Shown: positions 50,029 to 58,002 of the stretch, piece after piece | How positions within the stretch are numbered: the first letter of the stretch is position 1 | Layout of the letters: the number at the start of each line of letters is the position of its first letter | Assembly (NCBI GenBank): GCA_034435455.1 | Contig: DAOTXL010000131.1 | Location: forward strand, 26,577-90,576 | Reading direction: 5' to 3' | Length of the DNA: 64,000 nt | Source: DAOTXL01 sp034435455 | GTDB lineage: Bacteria > Chloroflexota > Anaerolineae > JAAYZQ01 | The notes under the pieces: generated by a model | Seen by the model: the letters and a program-made list of their open reading frames with translations, nothing else | What the model was told of the DNA's origin: nothing | Databases searched by the model: none | Program-made: the position numbers and the translations under genes

Positions 50029-51258
50029 TTATCCGGCCGCTGCCTCGCCGCGCCGCGCCACCCACTCGGCCCATTCCGATTCCAGCACCCGCTTGAGGCT
50101 TAACCCCAGCCGCTTCCGGCGCGTATCAATGCGGATGATCCGCAGCAACAAGAGATCCCCCCGCTTGACCACATCGCGGGGGTGGGAAATGGGGGCATCG
50201 GCCAACTCTGAGACGTGGATCAACCCCTCGACCCCTTCTCCGATCGCGGCAAAGGCTCCGAAATCGGCCACATTGGTGATGACCCCTTCCACCAACTGCC
50301 CCAATTCATATCGTTCCTCTACCAGGGCCCACGGTTCCGGCTGTAACCGCTTCAGGCTGAGGGCGATCCGCTTCTTGTCCTGATCCAGGTGCAGCACATA
50401 CACCTCGACCTCCTGGCCGACCTGCAACACCTCCCGGGGGTGCCGTACCTGCCGCCAGCTCAGTTCCGACAGATGGATCAGCCCGTCGGCTCCGCCCAGG
50501 TCTACGAATGCGCCAAAGGAGCAGAGGCTGCTGACCACCCCACGGCACACCTGGCCCTCCCGCAGTTCGCGCAGCAGCCGCTCGCGCTGTTCCTTGCGCC
50601 ACTGGCGTTGAGCAGCCATAGCTGACAGGATCAGGCGGCGCTTACGCCGGTTGATCTCGATGATCTTGACGAACAGCTTTTCGCCCACCATGGCCGACAG
50701 GCGTTTGATCCGCTCCTCCTGGTCCAGGCCCGGTGGGAATCCCGGCACCTGCGAGGCGGGGACAAAGCCGCGGATGTCGTCCACAGGGACCACCAACCCT
50801 CCTTTGTTGTAGCCGATCACCTGCCCTTCCCACACCTCGCCGCTTTCGGCCAGCTCCTGCGCCCGGCGCCAGGCTTCCTCTTGTTTGCCCAGGTACAGCG
50901 ACACCAGCAGATTGCCCTCCGGATCTTCGGGGTGCATGATGAACACGGGGACGGTGTCACCTGGGGATAGCCGGGCCAGTGCCTCGGCTCCCATGCGCTG
51001 CATGTCGGCAAAGGGGACAATCCCATCCCGCTTGTCGCCGACGTTCACAATGATCTCCTGATCGCGGATGGCCACGATCACGCCGGTGCGGACCTCACCC
51101 CGTCGGGGGCGTTGATAGTCCCAATCCTCGACGGGCAGTTCGCCCATCTCGGCGGCATCCGTTTCGTCCAGGGGCGACAAGCCCTCCTCTTCATAGACGG
51201 CATCCATTGCCAGCTCTTCAAAGGGCTGCTCATTCACCTTGGTTTGGATCAGATCCAT
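50029..51258 (-). CDS. S1 RNA-binding domain protein (ribosomal S1-like), copy 2
   Basis: 409 residues, same layout as the protein at 15515-16741: an acidic N-terminus (about 1-50) and four S1 repeats. The third repeat shares FGAFVDLGGADGLIHLSELSW with the paralogue exactly. Repeat 2 also matches closely (GYNKGGLVVPVDDIRGFVPASQ against GFNKGGLIVRMGKLRGFIPASQ). Repeats are probably used for mRNA binding at the ribosome. Transcribed from a perfect consensus promoter after a long folded leader, which suggests high expression and autogenous control, as known for S1 in E. coli; the latter is inference. Confidence 0.88.
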   Translation of the reverse strand: MDLIQTKVNEQPFEELAMDAVYEEEGLSPLDETDAAEMGELPVEDWDYQRPRRGEVRTGVIVAIRDQEIIVNVGDKRDGIVPFADMQRMGAEALARLSPGDTVPVFIMHPEDPEGNLLVSLYLGKQEEAWRRAQELAESGEVWEGQVIGYNKGGLVVPVDDIRGFVPASQVPGFPPGLDQEERIKRLSAMVGEKLFVKIIEINRRKRRLILSAMAAQRQWRKEQRERLLRELREGQVCRGVVSSLCSFGAFVDLGGADGLIHLSELSWRQVRHPREVLQVGQEVEVYVLHLDQDKKRIALSLKRLQPEPWALVEERYELGQLVEGVITNVADFGAFAAIGEGVEGLIHVSELADAPISHPRDVVKRGDLLLLRIIRIDTRRKRLGLSLKRVLESEWAEWVARRGEAAAG

Positions 51259-51648
51259 GAGTCCTACGTCTCCTCTTTGTAGCTGTTCAGGTGCCTCAAT
51301 TCCAAAGGACCGGCACCTTTAAAGTTGCCCCTGGGTCCAGACAACACAAGACTCGGCCATCTGCCTGTCGAACGGTTCCCAGGAGAGAGGCCGAGTCCCC
51401 TCACACCGTCGTCCGCCCCGCCACAGCCCTGCACACGGGTGCAATCCTGTGTGCCGCCGTGGCTGTGCTGGACGCGCCGATCGATCCATAAGCCGGCCTG
51501 AGGAGTGCCCAAGGGCGCCTCCTCGCCGGACCTGGGATCTGCTTTAGAGCCGCCACCTCCTTTACGGCACGAACCGTCGTTCGCTGCCGCCATGAGACCT
51601 GGACGGCCAGGCGGCCCGAAACCAGCTGGTCTCCTGGAACGCAAGAGC
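51259..51648 (-). ncRNA. Long structured leader RNA of S1 gene copy 2
   Basis: About 390 bases between the promoter and the S1 start codon with no convincing gene. Strong hairpins: GACTCGGCC/GGCCGAGTC (51350-51358 with 51389-51397), followed on the minus strand by a TTGTGTTGT tract; CACAGCC/GGCTGTG enclosing GCACAC/GTGTGC (about 51422-51466); and CCGGC/GCCGG enclosing GAGGAG/CTCCTC and GCCC/GGGC (about 51494-51530). RNase P, tmRNA and SRP RNA landmarks are missing. Could be a regulatory leader or a separate RNA ending near 51340. Confidence 0.55.
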
Positions 51649-51654
51649 AAGGCT

Positions 51655-51683
51655 ATTATACACCAACCTGCGGTACCTGTCAA
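51655..51683 (-). promoter_or_regulatory. Perfect consensus sigma70 promoter
   Basis: TTGACA (51678-51683), a 17-base spacer and TATAAT (51655-51660). The best promoter in the window. The stretch 51684-51849 to the trmD promoter holds no gene, only degenerate AACGCAAAGAA-type spacer repeat. Confidence 0.92.
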
Positions 51684-51849
51684 CAACCTGTCCGCCGCTA
51701 GAAGACCGCTGCAAAAATCCCGGAGCTTTACCGCCGAGGCGCCGATAACGCAAAGAATCCGATAGAAAAGCGCGAAAATCTCCGCACTTCCTGCCTCTCT
51801 ACGGTTGAAACAGAGGGTTGCAGCGTTCTTTTGGAACCGTCCTTTGGGT

Positions 51850-51878
51850 TTGTGGCCCGGCCGACAATATGCTACAAT
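51850..51878 (+). promoter_or_regulatory. Promoter of trmD
   Basis: TTGTGG (51850-51855), a 17-base spacer and TACAAT (51873-51878) with extended TGC. Confidence 0.6.
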
Positions 51879-51909
51879 AAGCCCGGTGCCCGGGAGGAGG
51901 CGAGTTGCG

Positions 51910-52653
51910 ATGCATTTTGATATTCTGACCCTGTTTCCCGGTTTGTTTGCCGGTGTGTTCGAGGAAAGCATCCTGAAACGTGCCCGCGAGGCGGGGCTGG
52001 TGACGATAGCCCTGCATAACATCCGCGACTACGCCGCCGGCCGCCACCAGGTGACCGATGATGCTCCCTACGGCGGTGGGGGCGGCATGATCATGAAGCC
52101 CGAACCCCTGTTTGCGGCCGTGGAAGCGGTGTTGGGCGAACAACGGGGGACGGTGCCCATCATCCTGTTGACCCCCCAGGGGCGGCTGTTCACCCAGCAG
52201 GTAGCCCGCGAACTGTCGCGGCAGCGGCGCCTGCTGCTGATCTGCGGCCGCTACGAGGGGGTGGATGAGCGGGTCCACCGCTATCTGGCCACCGACGAGA
52301 TCAGCATCGGCGACTATGTGCTGGCCGGGGGGGAGATCCCGGCCATGGTGGTGGTCGAGGCCGTCACCCGCCTGATCCCCGGCGTGCTCGGCGACCCAGG
52401 GGCCACCTTTGAGGATTCGCACGCCGAGGGCCTGCTGGAATATCCACAATACACCCGCCCGGCCGTCTTTCGCGGTTACGCCGTGCCCGAAGTGCTGTTG
52501 TCGGGCCACCATGCCCAGATCGTCCGCTGGCGGCGGCAGCAGGCGCTGCGCCGCACCTGGGAGCAGCGTCCTGACCTGCTGCGCACCGCCCGGCTGACCG
52601 ATGAGGACCGGGCCTATCTGCGCCAGCTCCAGGAAGAACGGGAAAGCCGGTAA
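51910..52653 (+). CDS. trmD: tRNA (guanine37-N1)-methyltransferase
   Basis: 247 residues, normal TrmD length. It starts MHFDILTLFPGLF, the family signature, and carries the SPOUT knot segments LLICGRYEGVDERV and SIGDYVLAGGEIPAM, plus HAEGLLEYPQYTRP. It methylates G37 next to the anticodon and prevents frameshifting. Ribosome site GGGAGGAGGCGAG. It is separated from the usual rpsP-rimM-rplS neighbours and instead heads a unit with a DNA methylase. Confidence 0.96.
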   Translation: MHFDILTLFPGLFAGVFEESILKRAREAGLVTIALHNIRDYAAGRHQVTDDAPYGGGGGMIMKPEPLFAAVEAVLGEQRGTVPIILLTPQGRLFTQQVARELSRQRRLLLICGRYEGVDERVHRYLATDEISIGDYVLAGGEIPAMVVVEAVTRLIPGVLGDPGATFEDSHAEGLLEYPQYTRPAVFRGYAVPEVLLSGHHAQIVRWRRQQALRRTWEQRPDLLRTARLTDEDRAYLRQLQEERESR

Positions 52654-52704
52654 GTGAACCGGAAAGGGGAACCCGGTCCCAACCATCGGGTTTGCGAACC
52701 ACGA

Positions 52705-53559
52705 ATGCCCTACCCTTTTCTCAAGTGGGCCGGCGGCAAGGGGCAACTCCTGGCGCAGTTTGCCCCCTACTTTCCCGCCCGGTTCAGGCAGTACCTCGAG
52801 CCCTTTGTCGGGGGCGGAGCGGTCTTTTTTCACCTCTACAACCAGGGCTGGCTGGCGGGCAAACCGGTCGTGCTTCTGGACCACCTGGAGGAGCTGATCA
52901 ACTGCTACGCCGTGATCCAGAACCGGGTCGCCGACCTGATCGCCGAGCTTCAGCGCCACGAACCGCACAAGAGGGATGCAGCTTATTTCTATGAGGTACG
53001 CAACTGGGACCGCGATCCCAACTATGGCCGGCGGAGCGACGTGGAACGCGCTGCCCGCTTTCTCTTTCTCAACCATACCTGCTACAACGGCCTCTACCGG
53101 GTCAACCGGCGGGGCTGGTTCAATGTGCCCTTTGGCCGCTACCGCAATCCAACCCTGGGCGATGCCGACAACCTGCGGGCCGTCAGCCGGGCGTTGCAGG
53201 GGGTGGTGCTGCTGAGGGGCGATTTCGAGCGCTGCCTGGAGTTTGTCGGCGCGGGCGATTTTGTGTACCTCGATCCCCCCTACCACCCGTTGTCGGACAC
53301 GGCCAGGTTCACCGGCTACACCGCTGCCGACTTTCGCGATGCGGATCAGCGGCGGCTGGCGGAACTGTTCCGCGAGCTGGACCGCCGGGGCTGTCAGGTG
53401 ATGCTCAGCAACTCCTGCACCCGGCTGGTCCAGGAGTTGTACGCCGGCTACGAGCAGGTGCAGGTGCAGGCGGTCCGGGCCATCAACGCCCGGGGCGACC
53501 GCCGGGGGGCGATCCCTGAACTGCTGATCATGAACCGTTACGAGCGGAGGGGGGCATGA
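52705..53559 (+). CDS. Dam-type DNA adenine methyltransferase
   Basis: 284 residues from ATG 52705; a GTG at 52654 would add 17 residues encoded by spacer repeat. SAM motif X FLKWAGGKGQLL, motif I PFVGGGAVFF and catalytic motif IV DPPY in VYLDPPYHPLS place it in the alpha-group N6-adenine family with Dam and DpnM. It methylates adenine in a short DNA target that cannot be read from sequence. Its stop overlaps the next gene by 4 bases (ATGA), and that gene looks like a nuclease, so it may be the modification half of a restriction-modification pair. Confidence 0.9.
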   Translation: MPYPFLKWAGGKGQLLAQFAPYFPARFRQYLEPFVGGGAVFFHLYNQGWLAGKPVVLLDHLEELINCYAVIQNRVADLIAELQRHEPHKRDAAYFYEVRNWDRDPNYGRRSDVERAARFLFLNHTCYNGLYRVNRRGWFNVPFGRYRNPTLGDADNLRAVSRALQGVVLLRGDFERCLEFVGAGDFVYLDPPYHPLSDTARFTGYTAADFRDADQRRLAELFRELDRRGCQVMLSNSCTRLVQELYAGYEQVQVQAVRAINARGDRRGAIPELLIMNRYERRGA

Positions 53560-54083
53560 CCCCTTTCCTGCCACGGCGCTACTCGATGGCCGAGGTCTCG
53601 GCCGTGGAGGCGGAGGCGATGGAGGCCATCGTCTGGTACCTGCAGCAGCGGCCCGGCACGGTCGAGGTGCGGGATGTCCGGGACGATCCGGAGTACCGCG
53701 CCGCCGATGTGGACCTGCTGTGGACCTGGCGGGACCAGGCCGGCCGGCTGCGCACCGCCCGATTGGAGGTCAAGGCCGACCGCTGGCATGGCACCGGCAA
53801 CTTTTTCTTCGAGACGCAGAGCAACAAGGGCCGGGGCACGCCCGGTTGCTTCCTCTACACCCAGGCCGACTACCTGCTCTACTACTTTGTCGGCCTGCGC
53901 CTGCTGTACATCCTGCCCATGCCCGCCACCCGCGACTGGTTCCTGGCCCACCAGGAGCGCTTCCCGGAACGGGAGACCTCGACGGCGGTTGGGGAGGGGG
54001 AGCAGTACATTACGGTGGGCCGCCTGGTGCCCATCGGCGAGGTGTTGGCCCACGTAGCCGGCGTGAAAACAAGGCAGCTCTGA
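53556..54083 (+). CDS. PD-(D/E)XK nuclease-like protein, probable restriction endonuclease
   Basis: 175 residues. The core shows a PD-(D/E)XK pattern: D in RAADVDLLWTW, then ExK in ARLEVKADRWHG, followed by NFFFETQSNKGRGTPG and CFLYTQADYLLYYFVG. This order (acidic, ExK, then an aromatic beta-alpha unit) is usual for small restriction and phage-type nucleases. Translation is coupled to the Dam-type methylase. It lacks a recognised family name and could be a different nuclease (repair or homing). Length suits a Type II enzyme subunit. Confidence 0.65.
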   Translation: MTPFLPRRYSMAEVSAVEAEAMEAIVWYLQQRPGTVEVRDVRDDPEYRAADVDLLWTWRDQAGRLRTARLEVKADRWHGTGNFFFETQSNKGRGTPGCFLYTQADYLLYYFVGLRLLYILPMPATRDWFLAHQERFPERETSTAVGEGEQYITVGRLVPIGEVLAHVAGVKTRQL

Positions 54084-54086
54084 AAC

Positions 54087-54115
54087 TTGCCCTGCTCTCT
54101 GTTCTGTGCGATAAT
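54087..54115 (+). promoter_or_regulatory. Promoter of the LuxR-Kelch gene
   Basis: TTGCCC (54087-54092), a 17-base spacer and GATAAT (54110-54115) with extended TGC. Confidence 0.65.
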
Positions 54116-54142
54116 CACCCTACCAAACATGGGAGCGCGTGT

Positions 54143-55477
54143 ATGGCAGAGGAGCTGACTCCCCTGAGCGAACGGGAGATGGAGATCCTGCGGCTGGTGG
54201 CGACGGGGGCCACCAACCAGCAGATTGCTCAGGAGCTGGTGATCAGCGCCAATACGGTCAAGGTCCACCTGCGGAACATCTACGCCAAGCTGGAGGTGGC
54301 CTCGCGCACCGAGGCGACGATGGTCGCCGTGCGCCGGGGTTGGGTGCAGGTGCCGCGCCCCCCCGATCAGGTTGAGGAGGAAGAGGGGAGGGAGCAGGCG
54401 CGGGGGGCAGCCCTTTTGTCCACCCTGCTCCGCCGGGAACGATGGCCCCGTGTCGCGGTGGCCAAGCGGGCAGCCCTTGTGGCAGCCGTCATCCTGGCCA
54501 TCTTCGGCTTTTTGTTGCCGGGGGTGATCCAGAGCCAGACCGGGAAGGGCGAGCAGGACCCCTTTAACGCCCTGTTTCCCACCGAACCCGCCGATACCCT
54601 GACCACCCGCTGGCGTACCCGGGCGCACATGCCCACGCCGCGCACCAACCTGGCCGTGGTGGCTTGCGACGGCCTGGTGTATGCCATCGGCGGGGTGAGC
54701 AACGATGGCGTCACCGGCAAGGTGGAGGTCTATGATCCGAAAAATGACGCCTGGAGCAGCCGCCAACCCAAGCCGGTGCCGGCCGGATTTATTGCAGCGG
54801 CGGTGCTGGAGGGCAAGATTTACGTGCCCGGGGGGGTGGGCGATGGAGTCGAGCCGCTGAACCTGTTGGAGGTGTACGACCCTGCTCAGGATGCCTGGGA
54901 GACCGGCGCTCCCTTGCCGGAGCCCCTTGGGGCTTACGCCCTGGCCGTCCTGGATGGCCGGCTTTATCTGTTCGGCGGACGGGGCAGGCAGGGCTACACC
55001 GCGGCGGCTTATCGCTACGACCCCCAGGCCGACCGCTGGGAGGCCTTGCGGCCGATGGCCCAGCCGCGAGGGTTTCTGGGCGCGGCGGCGCTCCAGGGGC
55101 GCATTTATGTGGTGGGGGGCTATAACAACATGGCCGAATTTAACACCTGCGAAGCCTACACCCCGGCCACAGACACCTGGACCCCCTGCGCGCCGATGGC
55201 CATGCGCCGCGGCGGCCTGGCCGTCGTCGCCGTGCGGGAGCACCTGTTCGCCATCGGCGGGGGCATGACCGGCTATCTGGCCTTCAACGAACGGTACGAT
55301 CCCCGCTTCGATACCTGGAGCCGCATCGAGACGCCGGTGACAAAGCAGTGGCAGGGGTTGGGTGCGGCCTTTGTCAGCCCCAACATCTATGCCATCGGGG
55401 GCCGTAACGAGGTCAACCTCAGCGTCAACGAAGCGTACCAGGCCCTGTTCGTGATCCCGGTGCCGATCTCCCCATAA
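54143..55477 (+). CDS. LuxR-type HTH, transmembrane, Kelch-repeat protein
   Basis: 444 residues with an odd layout. Residues 5-65 are a LuxR/GerE helix-turn-helix (LSEREMEILRLVATGATNQQIAQ). One membrane segment is at about 109-127. Outside the membrane are about five Kelch repeats (YAIGGVSNDGVTGKVEVYDP, LYLFGGRGRQGYTAAAYRYD, IYVVGGYNNMAEFNTCEAY and others) forming a beta-propeller. This reads as a membrane-tethered one-component regulator: sensing outside, DNA binding inside. Target genes are unknown; the neighbouring hutI is downstream by 12 bases. Confidence 0.88.
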   Translation: MAEELTPLSEREMEILRLVATGATNQQIAQELVISANTVKVHLRNIYAKLEVASRTEATMVAVRRGWVQVPRPPDQVEEEEGREQARGAALLSTLLRRERWPRVAVAKRAALVAAVILAIFGFLLPGVIQSQTGKGEQDPFNALFPTEPADTLTTRWRTRAHMPTPRTNLAVVACDGLVYAIGGVSNDGVTGKVEVYDPKNDAWSSRQPKPVPAGFIAAAVLEGKIYVPGGVGDGVEPLNLLEVYDPAQDAWETGAPLPEPLGAYALAVLDGRLYLFGGRGRQGYTAAAYRYDPQADRWEALRPMAQPRGFLGAAALQGRIYVVGGYNNMAEFNTCEAYTPATDTWTPCAPMAMRRGGLAVVAVREHLFAIGGGMTGYLAFNERYDPRFDTWSRIETPVTKQWQGLGAAFVSPNIYAIGGRNEVNLSVNEAYQALFVIPVPISP

Positions 55478-55489
55478 CAGGCAAGGTCC

Positions 55490-56779
55490 ATGTTGCTGCA
55501 AGAGCCGGCTGCCGATCTCGATCGCGCCGATCTGCTGATCCACAATGCGGCCCAGGTGCTGACCTTGGCCTCCCCCACCGGTCCCAAACGGGGCGCGGCC
55601 ATGCGCGAATTGGGCCTCCTCCTCGATGGTGCGGTGGCCATCGGCAATGGGCGGATCCTGGCCGTCGGCCCATCGGCCGAACTGCGCCGCCGGGTGCGCG
55701 CCGCCCGCACCCTCGATGCCGGCGGGCGGGTGCTCTTGCCCGGTTTTGTGGACCCCCATACGCATCTGGTATGGGCCGGTGACCGGGCCGATGAGTTTGA
55801 ACTGCGGGTGCGGGGGGCGACCTACCTGGAGATCATGGCTGCCGGCGGGGGGATTATGAACACGGTACGCCGCACCCGCGCCGCCACCCTGGACGACCTG
55901 GTAGCGGAGGCCCGGCCGCGCCTGGGACGCCTGTTGGCCCACGGCACGACGACGGTAGAGATCAAGACCGGCTACGGCCTCACCACGCAGGATGAACTGA
56001 AGCAGATAGAAGCGATCCACTGCCTGCAGGCCGGGTTTCCGGGCACTCTGGTGCCTACCTTCCTGGGCGCGCACGCGGTCCCGGCCGAATACCAGGGCCG
56101 GGCCGACGAGTATGTGGAGCTGATCGTGACCGAGATGCTGCCGGCCGTGGCGTCGCTGGCGGCTCCCCCCTCCTTCTGCGACCTGTTCTGCGAAGAGGGC
56201 GCCTTCTCGCCGGAGCAGGCGCGGCACATCCTGGAAGCGGCCCGCTCTCTGGGCTTTCGCCTCAAGATCCACGTGGACGAGTTCCGGGCGCTGGGGGGCA
56301 CACGACTGGCCGTGGAGCTGGGGGCCACCTCTGCCGACCACCTGGTCTGCACCCCCCCCGACGAAATCGAACTGCTGGCCCGGTCCGACACCATTGCCGT
56401 GGCGCTGCCGGGCACCCCTTTCGGCCTGGGTCAGCAGGCCTATACCCCGGCGCGGGCGCTCATCGAAGCGGGGGGGGCTTTGGCTCTGGCCACCGACTGC
56501 AACCCCGGCACCTGTTGGTGCGAGTCTATGCAGTTCATCATCGCCCTGGCCTGCCGCTATCTGCGGCTGACCCCTGCCGAAGCTATCAGCGCAGCGACGA
56601 TCAACGCCGCCTGGGCTGTCGGCCTGGGGAGCGAGGTGGGCAGCCTGGAACCGGGCAAACGCGCCGACCTGCTGCTGCTCGACGCGCCGTCGTACCGGCA
56701 CCTGGGCTATCGGTTTGGGACCAACCTGGTGGCCGGGGTGGTGGTGGGGGGGCAGGAGGTAAAAGTGCCTGGCACCTGA
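55490..56779 (+). CDS. hutI: Imidazolonepropionase
   Basis: 429 residues of the amidohydrolase superfamily. Metal ligands HTH in GFVDPHTHLVWAGDR, His in HAVPAEYQ and IHVDEF, and Asp in ALATDCNPGT. It converts 4-imidazolone-5-propanoate to N-formimino-glutamate in histidine breakdown. No other hut genes are in the window. Its last codons (VKVPGT) are formed by a dispersed inverted repeat, so the C-terminus has been extended or replaced by it. It probably shares the LuxR-Kelch promoter. Confidence 0.94.
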   Translation: MLLQEPAADLDRADLLIHNAAQVLTLASPTGPKRGAAMRELGLLLDGAVAIGNGRILAVGPSAELRRRVRAARTLDAGGRVLLPGFVDPHTHLVWAGDRADEFELRVRGATYLEIMAAGGGIMNTVRRTRAATLDDLVAEARPRLGRLLAHGTTTVEIKTGYGLTTQDELKQIEAIHCLQAGFPGTLVPTFLGAHAVPAEYQGRADEYVELIVTEMLPAVASLAAPPSFCDLFCEEGAFSPEQARHILEAARSLGFRLKIHVDEFRALGGTRLAVELGATSADHLVCTPPDEIELLARSDTIAVALPGTPFGLGQQAYTPARALIEAGGALALATDCNPGTCWCESMQFIIALACRYLRLTPAEAISAATINAAWAVGLGSEVGSLEPGKRADLLLLDAPSYRHLGYRFGTNLVAGVVVGGQEVKVPGT

Positions 56780-56797
56780 ACCGGGTACCAGGCACTT
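56763..56797. repeat. Dispersed AGTGCC-type inverted repeat, copy 2
   Basis: AAGTGCCTGG / CCAGGCACTT (56763-56772 with 56788-56797), perfect 10-bp arms. It spans the hutI stop and lies before the convergent pgk stop. It probably ends transcription of both. Confidence 0.8.
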
Positions 56798-56813
56798 GGG
56801 AGCTCTGAACCCC

Positions 56814-57989
56814 CTATTTGTCCAACAGGGCAGCCACCCCCGGCAGCGTTTTGCCTTCCAGGAACTCCAGGCTGGCTCCCCCGCCGGTGGAAATGTGGCT
56901 CATCCGGTCGGCCAGGCCGACCTGCTGGACCGCCGCCGCCGAGTCGCCGCCGCCGATGATCGTCGTCGCTCCGGGCAGGGCGGCCACCATGCGGGCCACC
57001 GCCTCGGTGCCCCGGGCGAACCTGGGGAACTCGAACACCCCCATCGGCCCGTTCCAGACGACGGTGCGGGCGCCCGCCAGGCGCTCCTGGAACAGCTCCA
57101 GGGTGCGCGGCCCGATGTCGAGGATGCGCCAGCCGGGCGGCACACTGCCCACGGCTACCACCTGCGACAGAGCATCGGCCTCGAAGCGGTCGGCCACGAT
57201 CAGGTCCACCGGTAAGGTCAGCCGGTCTCCCGCCCGCCGCAGCAGGTCGCCGGCCGTATCCAGGCTGCCATCTTCTACCAGCGAGGCGGCCACCTCGTAG
57301 CCGGCGGCCTTGAGGAAGGTGTTGGCCATGCCGCCGCCGATGAGCAGCGCATCTACCCGGCCCAGCAGATTCTCGATGACGCCGATCTTGTCCGAGATTT
57401 TGGCCCCGCCCAGGATGGCCACGAAGGGCCGCCGGGGCGCAGCCAGCGCACCCCCCAGGTATTCCAGCTCCTTCTCCATCAGGAACCCGGCCACGGCGGG
57501 CAGGTAGTGCGCCACCCCCTCGGTCGAGGCGTGGGCGCGATGGGCCGAGCCAAAGGCGTCGTTGACATACAGGTCGGCCAGGGCGGCCAACTGCCTGGCC
57601 AGTTCCGGGTCGTTTTTGGTCTCGCCGGGGTGGAAGCGGGTGTTTTCCAGCAAGAGGACCGCGCCCGGTGGGGCGGCCCGGACCGCCGCCTCCACTGCCG
57701 GGCCGACCAGATCGTCCAACTTGGTCACCGGCCGGCCCAGCAGCTCCGACAGACGTCGGGCGACGGGGTCCATCCTGAACTCAGGGGCCGGCCCCCCCTT
57801 GGGCCGGCCCAGGTGCGAGCAGAGGATGACCGTCGCCCCGTGATCCAGCAGGTATTGGATCGTGGGGAGCGCGGCCCGGATGCGGGTGTCGTCGGTCACG
57901 ACCCCTTCGGCCAGCGGCACGTTGAAATCCACGCGGACCAGGACGCGCCTGCCTTGCACCTCTACATCGCGGATCGTTTGTTTGTTCAC
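56814..57989 (-). CDS. pgk: Phosphoglycerate kinase
   Basis: 391 residues, standard length. RVDFNVPL, SHLGRPKGG, NDAFGSAHRAHAS, AILGGAKISDKI and the hinge/nucleotide-site GGGDSAAAVQQ are present. It makes ATP from 1,3-bisphosphoglycerate. GTG start at 57989 behind GGGGGGCGG, 13 bases after gap. It forms the glycolytic pair gap-pgk. Confidence 0.96.
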   Translation of the reverse strand: MNKQTIRDVEVQGRRVLVRVDFNVPLAEGVVTDDTRIRAALPTIQYLLDHGATVILCSHLGRPKGGPAPEFRMDPVARRLSELLGRPVTKLDDLVGPAVEAAVRAAPPGAVLLLENTRFHPGETKNDPELARQLAALADLYVNDAFGSAHRAHASTEGVAHYLPAVAGFLMEKELEYLGGALAAPRRPFVAILGGAKISDKIGVIENLLGRVDALLIGGGMANTFLKAAGYEVAASLVEDGSLDTAGDLLRRAGDRLTLPVDLIVADRFEADALSQVVAVGSVPPGWRILDIGPRTLELFQERLAGARTVVWNGPMGVFEFPRFARGTEAVARMVAALPGATTIIGGGDSAAAVQQVGLADRMSHISTGGGASLEFLEGKTLPGVAALLDK

Positions 57990-58002
57990 AGCCGCCCCCC
58001 GG

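Noticed and set aside
51264..51593. A 110-codon frame spanning the S1 leader and ending 5 bases before the S1 ATG
   Set aside because: No ribosome site, Gly/Arg-rich composition without a protein-like pattern, and strong nested hairpins throughout. Better explained as RNA, although ribosome profiling could reverse this.
51259..51648. RNase P RNA, tmRNA or SRP RNA in the S1 leader
   Set aside because: The conserved GAGGAAAGTCC (RNase P), tRNA-like ends (tmRNA) and GGTCCGGAAGGAAGCAGCC-type loop (SRP) are not there. The similarity to the RNase P 3' region (CCGGCTTAT) is one short word.
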